A stretch of DNA of 64,000 bases, taken from assembly GCF_902167145.1 (NCBI RefSeq), contig NC_050097.1, forward strand, positions 42,082,095 through 42,146,094, in the 5' to 3' direction. The notes beneath the pieces were generated by a model. The model saw nothing but the letters and a program-made list of their open reading frames with translations. It was not told the DNA's origin and did not search any database. How positions within the stretch are numbered: the stretch's first letter is position 1; the number at the start of each line of letters is the position of its first letter. Made by a program: the position numbers and the translations under genes. The stretch is from Zea mays (taxonomy: Eukaryota > Streptophyta > Magnoliopsida > Poales > Poaceae). This document shows, in pieces, positions 11,760-23,630 of the stretch.

Positions 11760-12779
11760 CTAAGGATCTAGATCTATCCTGGTCTTACAGACAGGGGAAC
11801 CATAAGTGTGATGACCACGTGGCGGTGAGCGGTATGGGTGCTGAGTCCCAACAGGAGCGGGAGAACCACCCTCCTGGTGATGGCGCTCTGCCAACTCAGC
11901 ACGCAACTCCGCAATCTCCGTTCGAGCCCTGCTTAGCTCGTCCAGAGAGTGATCCAGCTCAGTGTTAAGCACTGCGACTAGGTTGACTGTGCTGCTCAAC
12001 CTAGGGTTACCCTCACCAACAGGTGAGACAACCACACTCTCGGTGCTGCCAGTAGGACGGCGGGGGTAGTACCGAAGGTTAAGACCGTCGGCCACCCCAC
12101 CGAACAAGGAACAGTACTGGGAGAGTGCACGTCGTGCTGCGTCCTGCATAGCCGCCTCTGCAGTGTCCCTCTCGGAGATGGAGTAGTGCTCCGAAACGGC
12201 CTCTGCACCCCGGAGATCGTCCTCCGGACGGCGAACTAGGCAGGTAGCCTCCCAGCGGTCCGGGTACCTCCCGCGACTGTGCTGGTAGACTACACAACGA
12301 TACTCGATTGACCAGGTGTGCCGGTCGAAAGCCTGGCGCAGTAAGGTGTCGAGTGCGTCGTGGAAGTGACAACCGCGAGCGGCGTCACGGGTGATGGGTC
12401 GGGCGACCCATCCTTCCGCCTCCTGCGGCTTAGAGGACTCCGTGTTGTGGTCTGAGTCGTCGTCGTCGGGGTCTCCTCCAGGATCTCCACCAGTAGCTCC
12501 TCCAACAGCCGGGACGTCCCGCGGTGGTGCAGGGGGCGCCTCCAGCTGGGCCACAGAGGAACAGGGCCTCACAGATTCCACCTCTCGCTGGGGTGGGGAG
12601 GAAGAGCCCTGCTGCTCTCTGTGCTGGCGCCGGCGTTCCTGCTCCTCACGCAGGCAGTGGTGCAGCCTCTCCAGGTGACTCGACTGACCGGACACGGTGC
12701 GGTGCAGAGGACGCTCTGCAAGCCGAGACGGCAGGAAAGGAATCACCGACTTACGTGCAGTGTGTCTAAGACGAGCCAT
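11760..12779 (-). CDS. Extra ORF upstream of gag in the Tekay-type element, 339 aa
   Basis: Open frame between the primer-binding site and gag, in the sense orientation. The N-terminus is basic (MARLRHTARKSVIPFLPSRL), followed by a charged ERRRQ/HREQQ stretch and an acidic Asp-rich linker near residue 105. A compact middle domain follows: helix ALDTLLRQAFDRH, strands around YRCVVYQHSRGRYPDRWEAT, then RDTAEAAMQDAARRALSQY. A short coiled-coil-like segment (LDELSRARTEIAELRAELAE) lies near residue 290. I do not recognise a named family. The helix-strand-strand-helix order ending in an Ala-rich A-x-x-x-AA-x-x-AL helix is reminiscent of a double-stranded-RNA-binding fold, which is inference only. 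The frame has no stop, unlike gag-pol beside it. Confidence 0.6.
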   Translation of the reverse strand: MARLRHTARKSVIPFLPSRLAERPLHRTVSGQSSHLERLHHCLREEQERRRQHREQQGSSSPPQREVESVRPCSSVAQLEAPPAPPRDVPAVGGATGGDPGGDPDDDDSDHNTESSKPQEAEGWVARPITRDAARGCHFHDALDTLLRQAFDRHTWSIEYRCVVYQHSRGRYPDRWEATCLVRRPEDDLRGAEAVSEHYSISERDTAEAAMQDAARRALSQYCSLFGGVADGLNLRYYPRRPTGSTESVVVSPVGEGNPRLSSTVNLVAVLNTELDHSLDELSRARTEIAELRAELAERHHQEGGSPAPVGTQHPYRSPPRGHHTYGSPVCKTRIDLDP

Positions 12780-13016
12780 CTACAAAAGACACCGTAAGCA
12801 CAAGAGTAAGAGCAGAACTAATATGACAAGTGAATAAACCAAAGATAGAATAAGATAAAATTTTTAACAAGGTATAGTATAGATAGATAGTAAAACATAG
12901 GGTTGGTCGAGGTGACCGACTTTTGAAGTAACAACAGACGTCAAGGTGAGAGGGAAGGTCAATAGTCCTTAGTACGACTAGTGCTACTCTAGGTCAGCGG
13001 TCCTACAGTCAGCACG

Positions 13017-13028
13017 GCTTTGATACCA
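13017..13028 (-). promoter_or_regulatory. Primer-binding site, Tekay-type element
   Basis: The minus strand reads TGGTATCAAAGC four bases inside the 5' LTR, the tRNA-Met type primer site. Confidence 0.82.
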
Positions 13029-13032
13029 CTTA

Positions 13033-16000
13033 TGTCACACCCGGTTTTGGAAGGCAAACCGAATGCGAACTATGTACGTGCCAGGATCAGAACTCACGTA
13101 CACAGCGATTACATAAATGAACATCATCACACAATGCTCGAATAATAACATAAAGGAGTACTTATTACATCATAGAGTCATAGACATCCACATAGACATT
13201 GTCTTAACAAGTAAATCAAAGTACTAGCGAAACGCAGTAAAGATAAGGCCTTCACAGGCAGCTGACTGGGGGTTGCCGCCAACCCACTCCTAGAATTCAT
13301 CGTAATCTTGGAACTCCTGGAAGTCTCCTTCCACGGCTTCACCTTCTCCTGAGCAGTGGTTACAATGCGGACAACCTGGTGTTTTGTGGTAAAGCAAGGA
13401 TGAGTACACATCAACGTACTCAGCAAATGCCCCGTTTGGCTGAAGTGGACTAGCTTTATGTGGGGTTAGGCTCAAGCAGTTGCTTTTAGTTGGTCAGGTA
13501 TTTATTATTAGTGAAGCCAGGTTTTAGCAATAACTAACCCGTGAATCATTCCCTCATCGAGGAACATCATTATCATTATTGAACCAAAACCATAAATAGA
13601 ACCATTGTATCTCGAACCATTTGTATCTCTAATCAAAGAGGATCCCAAGGCTGCTCTTAACCGTGAGCACGGCTGATATATCAGTTTCACTACCCTCTGC
13701 AGAGGTTGCACACTTTACCCATGAGTCATGATTCCCTTTCTACCCGGGGAGAGCTAATCCCCATTGACCACTACCTAGGTGGTCCGGCAGGGCATCACTA
13801 CGTAGCTTTTACAAAGATTCCCTAGAGATCATAGCTGCCCGTTAGGTTTCTCCAGTTTGATAAACACAGTACCCCTCCCCGCAGGAGAGTGACTAACAAA
13901 GAGCAAAACGAAAGAACCTCGGCACTCAGCCTCGGCAAAGCAAGCACTATGTCTGGACCCCATTGACGGCACGATGGCTAAGCAACTACACCTCTAGTTC
14001 ATCTAATTAATCAGCTAAGGGCACCCCATTTCACCCTCATGGTTGCACTGTTATCCCGGGTGGTCTCTCAACGAACCAGTCCTTACGGAGAGGTACTCAG
14101 GAAACAACCTGAGCCCCCTAGAGTATCACAAGATCATCAACATCATCAGGATAACAGTATCACAAATAGTCACATCATGTTCATTGATTAAGTTAAGGCA
14201 ATAGCAGAGTGCTAACCATAACAGCCCATAGGGTCATCAAGGATAAAGTAAAGTGTAAAGCTAGTCAATCCTTAGGTTTCAAGTAAGTAATGCGGGATAG
14301 TAAGTTATAAATGAATAGGACATAGTGGGACAGAGGACACTTGCCTTCACCAAACTGCTGATCAGGGACTTCCTCTGCAACCTCCTCGGGAAACACAGAC
14401 TGCTCGTTGTCTACGTAAAGTAATCATTCACACTATGCACTTGGGAAGATAACAAACAAAAAGCAACATGCCAAACATATGCAGCAGAGAGATCACAAGT
14501 TCATAGTTTGAAAAGGGGTAGGCACTCTGGTGTTCCCTAGGTCTGGGGTAGAGGACTATACAAAGTGATTCACTATCCACTAATCAGGTTTAAGTCAATG
14601 GTGGGATTAAATTATTACATGGTTTTAAGTTACTAAACTTAAGTGCTTAAGTCCATAAACTTAAGTAATCCAACTTTTATTAAAGTCTACCAATTTCTAA
14701 TTATCTCAAATAGGGTTCCAATAGCCTTAATCCTATCCTGGTGATTAACTATTAATTGGTACATGGAAACAACAGAGAAACATTGTTTGAATAGATAGAC
14801 AAAAACATCATGAGCATTTTGCAATTTGAAGCACCTCATTTGGAGTTCATATGACAAAGTTATGAATTTTACAAGTTTGGGGATTAAAATTATACCCTAA
14901 ATACCTATTTTGAATTAAATAAAAGGTCCAGGGACTTATCTGCGAGAAACCAGGGACGGCGGGTTCAAATTCCAGAAAACCGGGGGTCTCTTTAAGAAAA
15001 CGCGCGGGCGAAGGGGTATCGGGCTACTACGGCCGTCAGATCTAAAGCGAACGGCCAGGATTAGATCCTGCGGGCGGGCGCGCGAGCGCGCGGCGGCCTG
15101 GGCGACTGACAGGCGGGACCGGGCGGGCAGCGCGGGGCGCGGGCAGGCTGACAGGCGGGGCCGGCGGGCAGAGCGAGCGCGCGGGCGGGCTGACAGGCGG
15201 GGCCCTACTGGCAGGGAGGCAGGAGGTGGGGGAAGCGGGCCTGGGCCGCTGGATCTCGGGCGGACGGCCAGGATTGGGCTTGGCCTAATCAAAACGAGGC
15301 CGCCCGATCTGGGACGGACGGTGGGGATCGGGTGGCCGGCCTGGGTTTCTCCTACGGCTAGCTGGGGCGACGGCGCTCGTCCCCGCGGCGGAGGACTCGC
15401 CGGAGACGAGGGGCGCGGGCGCTCGGCGGGTCTCTGGGGCGACCTGAGCGGCCGGGAAGGTTGGGGAGGGCACGGGGAATCCTCTGGTGGGGTCTGGGTC
15501 GGGGCAGGGGCACCGGAGGGGGGCGGCTCACGGCGGAGCGGCTCGGCGGCGGGATTACTCTACTCCGGCGAGGAATTATACGCAACAGAGAGCAAAGCAA
15601 AGGTCGATAGGGGCGGGAGAGGTCCCTTACCTCAAGGCGGGCTCCGGGGGCTCCTCGGCGGCGGGAATGGCGCGACGGTGGCCCGGGGCGACGGTGGCGG
15701 ACCTCCGTGGCTGCACGGGGAACGGCGGGTGAGCGCGGGCAGAGAGAAATAGGGAGGGGGAGAGGGAATTGGGGCGCGTCCCGGGTTGCGGACGCCGGGG
15801 CGAAGCTCACCGTGGCAACGGACACGGCGGAGCTCCAACGGCGGCCGAGAAACGAGCTCGGGACGGCGGGGATTCGTGGCGGCGGCGCTCTGGCGTGCGC
15901 GCAGCGAGGGAGAGGTGGAAGAGGGGTCCGCTAGAGCGCAAATGGGGGAGGGGGCGAGGGCGAGTGGGGCTCGGGGCTCAAGTGGCCAGGGGCGGGTCAG

Positions 16001-16178
16001 TTGCGAGCTCCACGCGCGACGTGGGCGCGGAGAAGGCGGGCGCGCGCAGCTCGGCGGCGGTTACGCGGGGACGACGGGGCTGACAGCCCGGGCCCGCGAG
16101 CAGAGAGAGAGAGAAGAGCGGAGGCGGGCGCGCGAGAAGCGGCTGCGCTGACGGGCGGGCCCGCCAGGGCAGAGAGAG

Positions 16179-16211
<33 letters not shown>

Positions 16212-16602
16212 AGAGCGCGCGCGCGGGATTGGGCCGGCTGGGTCGAAAGGCCGAGGGGGGTAGGGTGGCGGGCTTCTTTTCCTCTTCTTTTTATTCTGGA
16301 ATTGTTTTCTCTTTTCTTTTTATTTTCTCCAATTGATTCAAATCCAAATGAGCCACAAATTCAAATCAAACTTTCCAAGAATTATGCACCAAGCAAAAGT
16401 GAAATCTAGGGTTCATCATGATGCAACAATTCATACTCCCTTAAGGTTTAACATAATAAACTATAATTACAAATAAAGTAAGCACTTTTCTCCTATAGAA
16501 ATGAGAAAGAAAAGGGTGAGGAAGGATGAGAAAAGGGAAGTAACACCTGAATTTGTGAATATGAGCAAAGAAATTTTATACCCGCAAATTCAGGGTGTTA
16601 CA
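13033..16602 (-). repeat. 5' LTR of the Tekay-type element
   Basis: 3,570 bp, nearly identical to 3199-6747. The length difference is mainly the run of 31 G at 16180-16210 (11 G in the other copy). The GC-rich block at about 14930-16250 gives the same spurious ORFs as its twin. Confidence 0.92.
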
Positions 16603-16606
16603 ACGG

Positions 16607-19369
16607 ATGTCGACGACAATGAAGTACGATCTTCCGCTGCTGGATCTCGACACGCGTTTCTCGCTGTGGCAGGTGAAGATGCGGGCGATTCTCTCGCAGT
16701 CTGATCGCGACCTGGATGATGCCCTAGATGGATTTGGCAACAAGGACGCCGGGACATGGACTGATGAGGAGATGTGCAAGGATCGTAAGGCGCTCGCATA
16801 TATTCACCTTCATCTGTCTAACAATATCCTGCAGGAGGTTCTGGCGGAGAAAACCATCGCTGCTCTCTGGTTGAAGCTGGAGTCGATCTGTATGTCAAAG
16901 GATCTGACCAGCAAGATGCATGTCAAAATGAAGTTGTTCTCCCACAAGTTGCAGGAAGGAGGCTCCGTTCTGACGCACATATCGGTGTTTTAGGAGATCG
17001 TGGCCGATCTGACGTCTATGGAGGTAAAGTTTGATGATGAAGACCTAGCTCTTCTTCTCCTGTGTTCCCTCCCTGCATCGTTTAGCAATTTTCGAGATAC
17101 CATCCTATACAGTCGTGATACTCTAACCGTGGCTGAAGTGTATGAAGCTTTGACTGCGAAAGAAAAGATGAGACAGATGGTTAACTCGGAAGATGCTGCT
17201 GGCTCGAGTGGAGAAGCTTTGTATGTCCGTGGCCGCACTGAGCAGGAAAAGTCCAACTCAGGTGGCAAAGGAAAGGGAAAGAACCAGAGGGGTCGCTCCA
17301 AGTCAAGGGGGCCATCCGATGAAGTATTTTGCAAATACTGCAAGAAGACGAACCATGTAATTGAGAACTGTTACAAACTGCAGAACAAGGAGAAGAGGAA
17401 CAAGGAGAAGGGTAAGACCGGAGGTACTGTCTCTGTTGCATCCGAAATTAATTCTGATAATGGTGATGTTCTTATTGCCTTTGCTGGTTGTGCTGCTGAT
17501 GATGCCCAATGGATCCTCGATTCTGCTTGCTCGTATCATGTTTGCACTAAAAAATCTCTGTTCAGTACCTATGAAGCTGTGCAAAACGGAGGTACTCTTC
17601 GGATGGGTGATAATTCATCTTGCACTGTTGTTGGCATGGTCACCGTGCAAATCAAGATGTTCGATGGGATTGTACGCACATTGACTGAAGTGCGGCATGT
17701 TCCATCCATGTCCAGGAACCTCATCTCTCTGAGTACTTTGGACACAAAAGGTTACAAGTATACCGCCGGTGACGGTGTCATAAAGGTAACAAAAGGCTCT
17801 CTTGTGGTTATTAAAGGTGATTTGAAAGCTGAAAACTTATATGTGCTTCGAGGTAGTTCTGGCTCTGCTAATGCTGTTGTTGCTTCTGATTCTGAGACTA
17901 CTAAAATTTGGTATATGCGCCTTAGCCATATGAGTGCACCTGATTTGGCAGAATTGAGCAAGAGAGGCCTTCTTGATGGTTGCCATGCTGATACCCTTGA
18001 TTTCTGTGAGCACTGTGTTTTCGGTAAGCATAAAAGGGTAAAGTTCAGTTCTGTTGTTCATAATACCGAAAATATTCTTGATTATGTTCATGCTGATTTG
18101 TGGGGGCTGTCACGTATACCTTCTCATGGTGGTGCTCGTTACATGTTGACTATCATTGATGATAATTCACACAGAGTTTGGCCTTATTTTCTTAAGCAAA
18201 AATCATATGCCTTTGAGTCTTTCAAGGTTTGGAAGACTATGGTTGAGAAGCAGACTGAGAGGAAGCTGGAAGTTCTGAGAACTGACAATGGTATGGAGTT
18301 TTGTTCTGGTGATTTTAACTCTTTCTGCAGAAAGGAGGGCGTTGTGAGGCACCACACTATAGCATATACGCCTCAGCAGAACGGTGTGGCAGAGCGTATG
18401 AACAGAACAATAATCTCCAAGGCTCGGTGTATGTTGTCCAACTCAGGTTTGAGTCGAAAGTTTTGGGCTGAGGCCGCTTCCACTGCTTGTCATTTGATCA
18501 ATTGTTCACCATCCACTGCTATCGATAAGAAAACTCTAATTGAGGTTTGGTCTGGTTCCCCCTATGATTATTCTCAGTTGAGAGTGTTTGGTTGTACTGC
18601 ATATGCACATGTTGATAATGGTAAACTTGAGCCTAGAGCAATTAAGTGTGTTTTCTTGGGTTATGGATCTGGTGTTAAAGCATATAAATTGTGGAATCCT
18701 GATACACAGAAGGCATTTTTTAGTAGAAATGTTGTGTTCAATGAATCTGCTATGTTCCTTTCGGTTGTATCTACTAGTGCTACTAACCAGAATTCTGAGT
18801 CTATCAGTGTGTAGGTGGAGCACGGGGAGGATGTTGATGATCATGCTCCACCATCTGATGAACCTGCTGAAAATTCTGTTTCTGAAAATTCATCACCTGT
18901 TGTGGAGTCTCATCCCCAGTCTCTTGCTGAAGGCCGAGCTAGGAGGCAGATAGTTCGACCCCAAAGACTGATTCAAGAGTGCAATGTTGCTTTTGCTTTG
19001 GTTGTTGCTGAAGAAGTTGATAATGTTCAGGAACCATTGAATTATTCAGAAGCTATATTGTCTACTGATAGTGAAAAGTGGATGGGTGCTATGCATGAAG
19101 AAATGGATTCTCTTGATAAGAATGGCACTTGGGAACTAGTTCGGCTGCCTTCTGGCAAAAAGGCAATTAAGTGCAAATGGATTTTCAAAAGAAAAGAAGG
19201 TATGACTCCAAAAGAGCCTCCGCGCTTTAAATCAAGGCTAGTTGCCAAAGATTTTAGTCAGATTCCAGGAATTGATTACTCTGATGTCTATTCTCCTGTT
19301 GTCAAGCATAGTTCAATTCGTATTTTTCTTAGTCTTGTTGTTGTACATGACTATGGGCTTGAACAGTTA
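16607..19369 (+). pseudogene. Copia shell gag, protease, integrase and start of RT
   Basis: The ATG at 16607-16609 overlaps the right copy of the ACGGA target duplication. One continuous reading frame follows: copia gag (KYDLPLLDLDTRFSLWQVKM), CCHC knuckle CKYCKKTNHVIENC, protease WILDSACSYH (Asp-Ser-Ala-Cys where DSG/DSA is usual), GAG-pre-integrase, and the integrase core ([35 protein letters not shown]). RT begins with WMGAMHEEMDSLDKNGTWELV. In-frame TAG stops occur at 16991-16993 and 18812-18814. Coding sequence ends in the RT motif DYGLEQL, where the Huck-like LTR begins. The catalytic YxDD region is absent from the window. Confidence 0.88.
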
Positions 19370-20802
19370 TGTCGGCGTTTCGACCCCGGGGGGTCCCTGG
19401 ACCGACGAGTAAAATTGTCGCTGCATGCCCCAGCCCAGATGGGTTGGCGCGAGATGGAACACCAAGGGGGGAAAATCGCGGCTCGTGTTATCCTGCGCCA
19501 GAGGAGGATGCGCTTGCAGTAGGGGTTACAAGCGTTCGCGAGGGAGAGAGAGAGAGAGTGAGCCGGTTCGTCAGCCCGTCCTCCCGCGCGACCCCCCCCC
19601 CCCCGCATGAGGGCCCTGGACCTTCCTTTTATAGATGCAAGGAGAGGATCCAGGTGTACAATGAAGGGTGTAGCTATGTGCTAATGTGTCCAGCAGAGAG
19701 GTGCCAGAACCCTGTGTACATGCCAACGTGGTTGTCGGAGAGGTGCTAGAGCCCTGTACACGCGGTGTCGTGGCCGTCGGAGGAGCGCTTGAGCCCTGTA
19801 GAAGCACAGCTGTCGGGGCTGTTGGGACCTTGCTAACGTCTCCTTGCTTCCGTAGGGGGCTGAGAACCGCCGTCGTCATGGACGCACGCGGGGAGCCATC
19901 ATGACTTGTTACCGGGGCGAGTCTGGATGGGACGCCGGTCTTGTTCCCCCGTAGCCTGAGCTAGCTAGGGATAGGGTAATGATGTACCCCCTGTGGCGTG
20001 GTCGGTCCGAGCCCAAGGTCGGGCGAGGCGGAGACTCCTCCTGAGGCCGAGGCTGGGGTCGGGCGAGGACGCGATTCCTCCCGAGGTCGAGGTTGAGGCC
20101 GAGCCCTGGGGTCAGGCGTGGCGGATACCTCCTCCTGAGGTCGAGGCGGGGGCCGAGCCCTGGGGTCGGGCGAGGCGGAGACCTCCTCCTGAAGTCGAGG
20201 CGGGGGCCAAGCCCTGGGGTCGGGTGAGCCGGAGACCACTTTCCGAGGCCGAGGCGGGGGCCAACCCTTGGGGTCGGGCGAGGCGGAGACCTCCTCCTGA
20301 GGCCGAGGCCCAAGGTCGGGCGAGGCAGAGCTTCCTGTTGCGCCTGAGGCTAGACTCAGCTGCTGTCAGCCTCACCCTGGCGGGTGGCACAGCAGTCGGA
20401 GAGGGGCGAGCGGCGTTGTTTTCCTGTCAGGTCGGTCAGTGGAAGGGCGAAGTGACTGTGTTAGGATAAGGTGTCAGGCAATCCTTGCATTGAATGTGCC
20501 TGCGATACGGTCGGTTGGTGAGGCGATTTGGCCAAGGTTGCTTCACAACGAAGCCTGCCCGGGCTGGGCTTCGGGTGAGTTGAGGGCGCGCCCGTTGCTT
20601 GAGGAGGCCCTCGGGCGAGGCGTGAATTCGCCTGGACTACTATTCCCGTCTGAGGCTGGGCTCGGGCGAGGCGAGATTGCGTCCCTTGAGTATACGGAGC
20701 CTTGGCCTAAATTGAGCCCATTAGTCTCTGCAGCTTGTGCTGATGGCGATTACCAGCCGTGTTTAGGAGTGTTGGGGGTACCCCTAATTACGGTACCCGA
20801 TA
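19370..20802 (-). repeat. 3' LTR of the Huck-like element
   Basis: 1,433 bp, GC-rich. It contains a 13-C run near 19590 and a 54-bp tandem repeat. The inner terminal CA is mutated to TA (20801-20802), so the terminal dinucleotide rule is met only at the outer end. Confidence 0.8.
20104..20320. repeat. 54-bp tandem repeat inside the Huck-like LTR
   Basis: About four diverged copies of a GC-rich unit start near 20104, 20158, 20212 and 20265. Each contains CCCTGGGGTCGGGCGAGGCG-like sequence and CTCCTCCTGA. ORFs read across it on both strands are repetitive artefacts. Confidence 0.8.
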
Positions 20803-20818
20803 GTAGCCCCCGAGCCTC
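20803..20818 (-). promoter_or_regulatory. Polypurine tract, Huck-like element
   Basis: The minus strand reads GAGGCTCGGGGGCTAC immediately inside the LTR, the expected plus-strand primer position. Confidence 0.75.
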
Positions 20819-21529
20819 AAAGGGAGTGTTGGTACTCGCTTGGAGACTTTGCCGCACTTTTTTGCGAGGGGACCGGCCCTTCTCGGTCACACTTTGTTCC
20901 GGTGGGTGCGCGCAAGCGCACCCGCCGGGTGTAGCCGCCGAGGCCTCGGAGGAGTGGTTTGACTCCTCTTAGGTCTTAATGCCTTTCGTGATGCCTCGGC
21001 CGGTCTGGTTGTTCCCTCATGCGATCTGATCGTAGCCCGGGTGCATGGTCAGGTTCCGAGTTTTCAGGCTGGTTTGTTGACGCTGTCAACGGTTTGGTCA
21101 TAGTCGGGTTTGCGAGAGCAGCCCACGAGCCTCTTCACGGAGCGAGAGGACGATCAAGGACTAACTCGACTTTTATCATACGCCCCTTCGTCGCCTTTCC
21201 GCAAGGAGGAAGGGGGGGAAAGCGCCATGTTGCCCTCGGAGGGCGCCGAACATGGTGTCTCCAGTGAGTTGCTAACGGGTGATCCGAGTGGACGCCTGTG
21301 CCCCGTTCGATAAGGGTCGGCTAGTGGCCCAGAGGCGCGCTCCAAAAGTACCTGTAGGTGATTTGCCGGACCCGGTCCCGTTCGATAGGGTCCGAGGGCT
21401 CAATGCCTCCCTCTGATGGGATTCTGTTACAGAATCGCTCCTGCTGGTCTCGGAAATGTCCTAGGGTACCTCGGGAGCGTAGCCCGAGCCTCGGCCATGT
21501 ATCGGACGTACCAGAGTCATCCCTCGCTC

Positions 21530-21750
21530 TGCGTGCTCTGGGGCGACTGTCGAACCCTTCCGAGGGGCCAGCCTTCGAACCCCTGATCAGTAGTGGGCGC
21601 GGAGCCCGAGTGCTCTGAGGCGGCTGTCGAACCCTTCCGAGGGGCCAGCCTTCGAACCTCTGATCAGTAATGAGCCTGAAGCCCGAGTGCTCTGGAGCGG
21701 CTGTCGAACCCTTCCGAGGGGCCAGCCTTCGAACCCCTGATCAGTAGGAG
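21530..21750. repeat. 77-bp tandem repeat, about three copies
   Basis: The phrase CTGTCGAACCCTTCCGAGGG recurs at 21547, 21624 and 21701, exactly 77 bp apart. Each copy is followed by GGCCAGCCTTCGAACC and CTGATCAGTA. Confidence 0.9.
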
Positions 21751-22688
21751 GGCTCGGGGCCCGCTTCCTTCGCGGAGAAGGATCCCTTTCGAAATATCCC
21801 CTTTCCCGGTCCCTGTAGCAAGAGAGAGAAAGGGGAAGAGGAAAAGGATATGAATTTAAACGGTGTGGCACACCTTTTTTGACGCGGTCATCATGGCGGA
21901 GATGAAACGACGCCCGCTTCGCCTGCCAAAGGTGTCGCTTGCCCTGCCGCGAAGTTAATGCGACGAGACGGGTGGTTCGCGGGGCGGTCGTCGCGCGAGC
22001 CGTTCGAGGGATGGAACACGGGCGCGTCGTCTTCACGCCGTGGGAGAGGGCTCCCCCACTGCTCCAGGAGGGGACGTGAGCCTGCAGACGATTTGACTGC
22101 TGCTTCCGCTCGCCTGCCGCCGCCATTACTGCCGGCCCACTTTTGGCCATATCGATCGTCGCGCCTCCTCCCGCGGCTGACTGACCCATGACCAATGTGC
22201 TCGATTGGCACTGTTGGGCCATGTGCAGGGTTGCCTCGAGTCACGGCACTGGTTCCGCAGTCGAGAAGGCGCGACATTGGCGCAAGTGGCGGTGCAGTTT
22301 CTCGCACGTAGTAACCGGCGCGCCGGTTACATGACGTGTGGGCCTGGGCCTCCATGCTGGATGCGTCAAAGTCGAAGGGGTGCGTCCCCGTGGTGCGGTT
22401 GCACGCCACCTGCATGGCGGTCCGCCCTTTCAACCGCTGGTTTCGGCGAGGATGGAGGAGTGCTTGTAACCGCGGGGCGGTTACACACTCCGCGCGCGGC
22501 GGTTTGGCTTCTTCTGTTCCGGGCCAGCTTGCATGACGTGTGGGACCCAGCCCCCGTGTCGTAGGGGGAGGACCCTGGAGCACGTCGGTGAAGACTTAGT
22601 CCGCGATGCCTGAGGACGCGAGTGGGGAGAGCCGCCTTTAAAAAGGGATCGATCCCCCGGGTGGTAGCCATGCCTTCGCACTCCCCTC

Positions 22689-23630
22689 ATGCATCGCGTC
22701 CTTCCACCTTCCGAGCCCCCGGACGGGGAGCGCCCGCGTTGCCTTCGTCTTGTTGTTGGAGGAGCGCGACCTCACAGAGGTTGGCACCCTTCAGCCATCG
22801 CTCGGCTTCAAGGATTTTCATCTGGCAGCCCGGCTGCATTCCCTCACCAATGGTCACCCAGGATGGTGACCACCAGTTCGATGGTGGGGAGAAGCAAGCC
22901 GGGTTGCGGCCTCTGCCCCGCCCTCAGCTTCAAGGATCTTCATCATCCTTGTTGGGGAGGAGGGCGGAGCAAGTCGGGGCCTGCCTCCGCGTGGGCCGGC
23001 GACCCGCCTCTTCCTCCGGCATCCGGGGGAGGAAACCATCCTCCAGCTCTGCGGAGGAGGCGTCCTCCAGCCATGCGGGGGAAGGCGAACTGCTGCTGCC
23101 TGGCCAGGGTGCAGCATTCCGTTCTCCGCCCGGGCGACTGTGGCCGGCTGCACCAGAGGGTCGCACAACACGTCGTACGCCGCGAGGGCGGTACTCGTGT
23201 TCTAGGACGGTCCCGTTCTCGTTCTTGCGGCGAGAACGAGAGTGAGGACCTGCCGGTGCGCTTTGGGGCAGCCGTCGCTCGTTGGTGCGGTGTTGGTGGG
23301 CAGGTGGCCGCTGTCATCGGTGCTGAGGTGGTGGTCGCCAGAGGAGGTTTCTCCGCCGACGACACCGTCAATGCCACCTGCGCTCCGGGCCTCCGGCTCT
23401 TTGGCTTTAATGGCTGGTTCTCATCCCCCATGAGGGGACGTGAACGAGGGCCTTCCAGCGGTAGTGTTCGCCCTGGGGCCATCGCTGCTGCTGTCTTGCC
23501 GTCCGAGGCGGAGGTCGTTGTCGCTGCTACAGTGGTCGGCGGCGAGCCACCTGGAGTTTGTCGTCCCGTAGGCCCTCCGATGTGGAGGTTGTTCATACCC
23601 GCGGGAGTGGAACCGGAGTTCCGTTCGTAA
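22689..23630 (+). CDS. Antisense extra ORF of the Huck-like element, 313 aa
   Basis: Longest ORF in the spacer, opposite in sense to pol. It is Pro/Arg/Gly-rich with no recognisable domain. An overlapping frame (22622-23245) is also open, so composition alone could keep frames open. A TTTAAAAAGG box about 50 bp upstream and a position typical of Tat antisense ORFs are the main support. It may be a decayed remnant. Confidence 0.3.
   Translation: MHRVLPPSEPPDGERPRCLRLVVGGARPHRGWHPSAIARLQGFSSGSPAAFPHQWSPRMVTTSSMVGRSKPGCGLCPALSFKDLHHPCWGGGRSKSGPASAWAGDPPLPPASGGGNHPPALRRRRPPAMRGKANCCCLARVQHSVLRPGDCGRLHQRVAQHVVRREGGTRVLGRSRSRSCGENESEDLPVRFGAAVARWCGVGGQVAAVIGAEVVVARGGFSADDTVNATCAPGLRLFGFNGWFSSPMRGRERGPSSGSVRPGAIAAAVLPSEAEVVVAATVVGGEPPGVCRPVGPPMWRLFIPAGVEPEFRS

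Larger units (their letters stand above)
3199..16602 (-). mobile_element. Tekay/Del-type chromovirus (Ty3/gypsy)
   Basis: Full-length element of 13.4 kb with 3.55-kb LTRs (3199-6747 and 13033-16602) whose plus-strand ends read TGTCACACCCGG...GGGTGTTACA. It is flanked by a perfect 5-bp duplication ACGGA (3194-3198 and 16603-16607). A primer-binding site and a purine tract place the 5' LTR on the right, so transcription runs right to left. Interior order is extra ORF, gag, protease, RT, RNase H, integrase, chromodomain-like tail, as in the Tekay/Del clade (maize Tekay/Xilon/Prem1 group). By eye the LTRs differ at about 19 sites plus a G-run and a small indel, roughly 0.5%. One nonsense codon and one frameshift break gag-pol. 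Confidence 0.92.

Noticed and set aside
19909..20390. ORFs with repeated Pro/Arg and Glu/Ala blocks
   Set aside because: They read through the 54-bp tandem repeat of an LTR in several frames; repeat artefact.
21540..21750. Regular repeats that could suggest a CRISPR-like array
   Set aside because: Units are contiguous tandem copies without unique spacers, in a plant retrotransposon.
21587..22583. Minus-strand ORFs of 211 and 230 codons in the Huck-like spacer
   Set aside because: No recognisable domain, overlap each other in different frames, and partly read the 77-bp tandem repeat.
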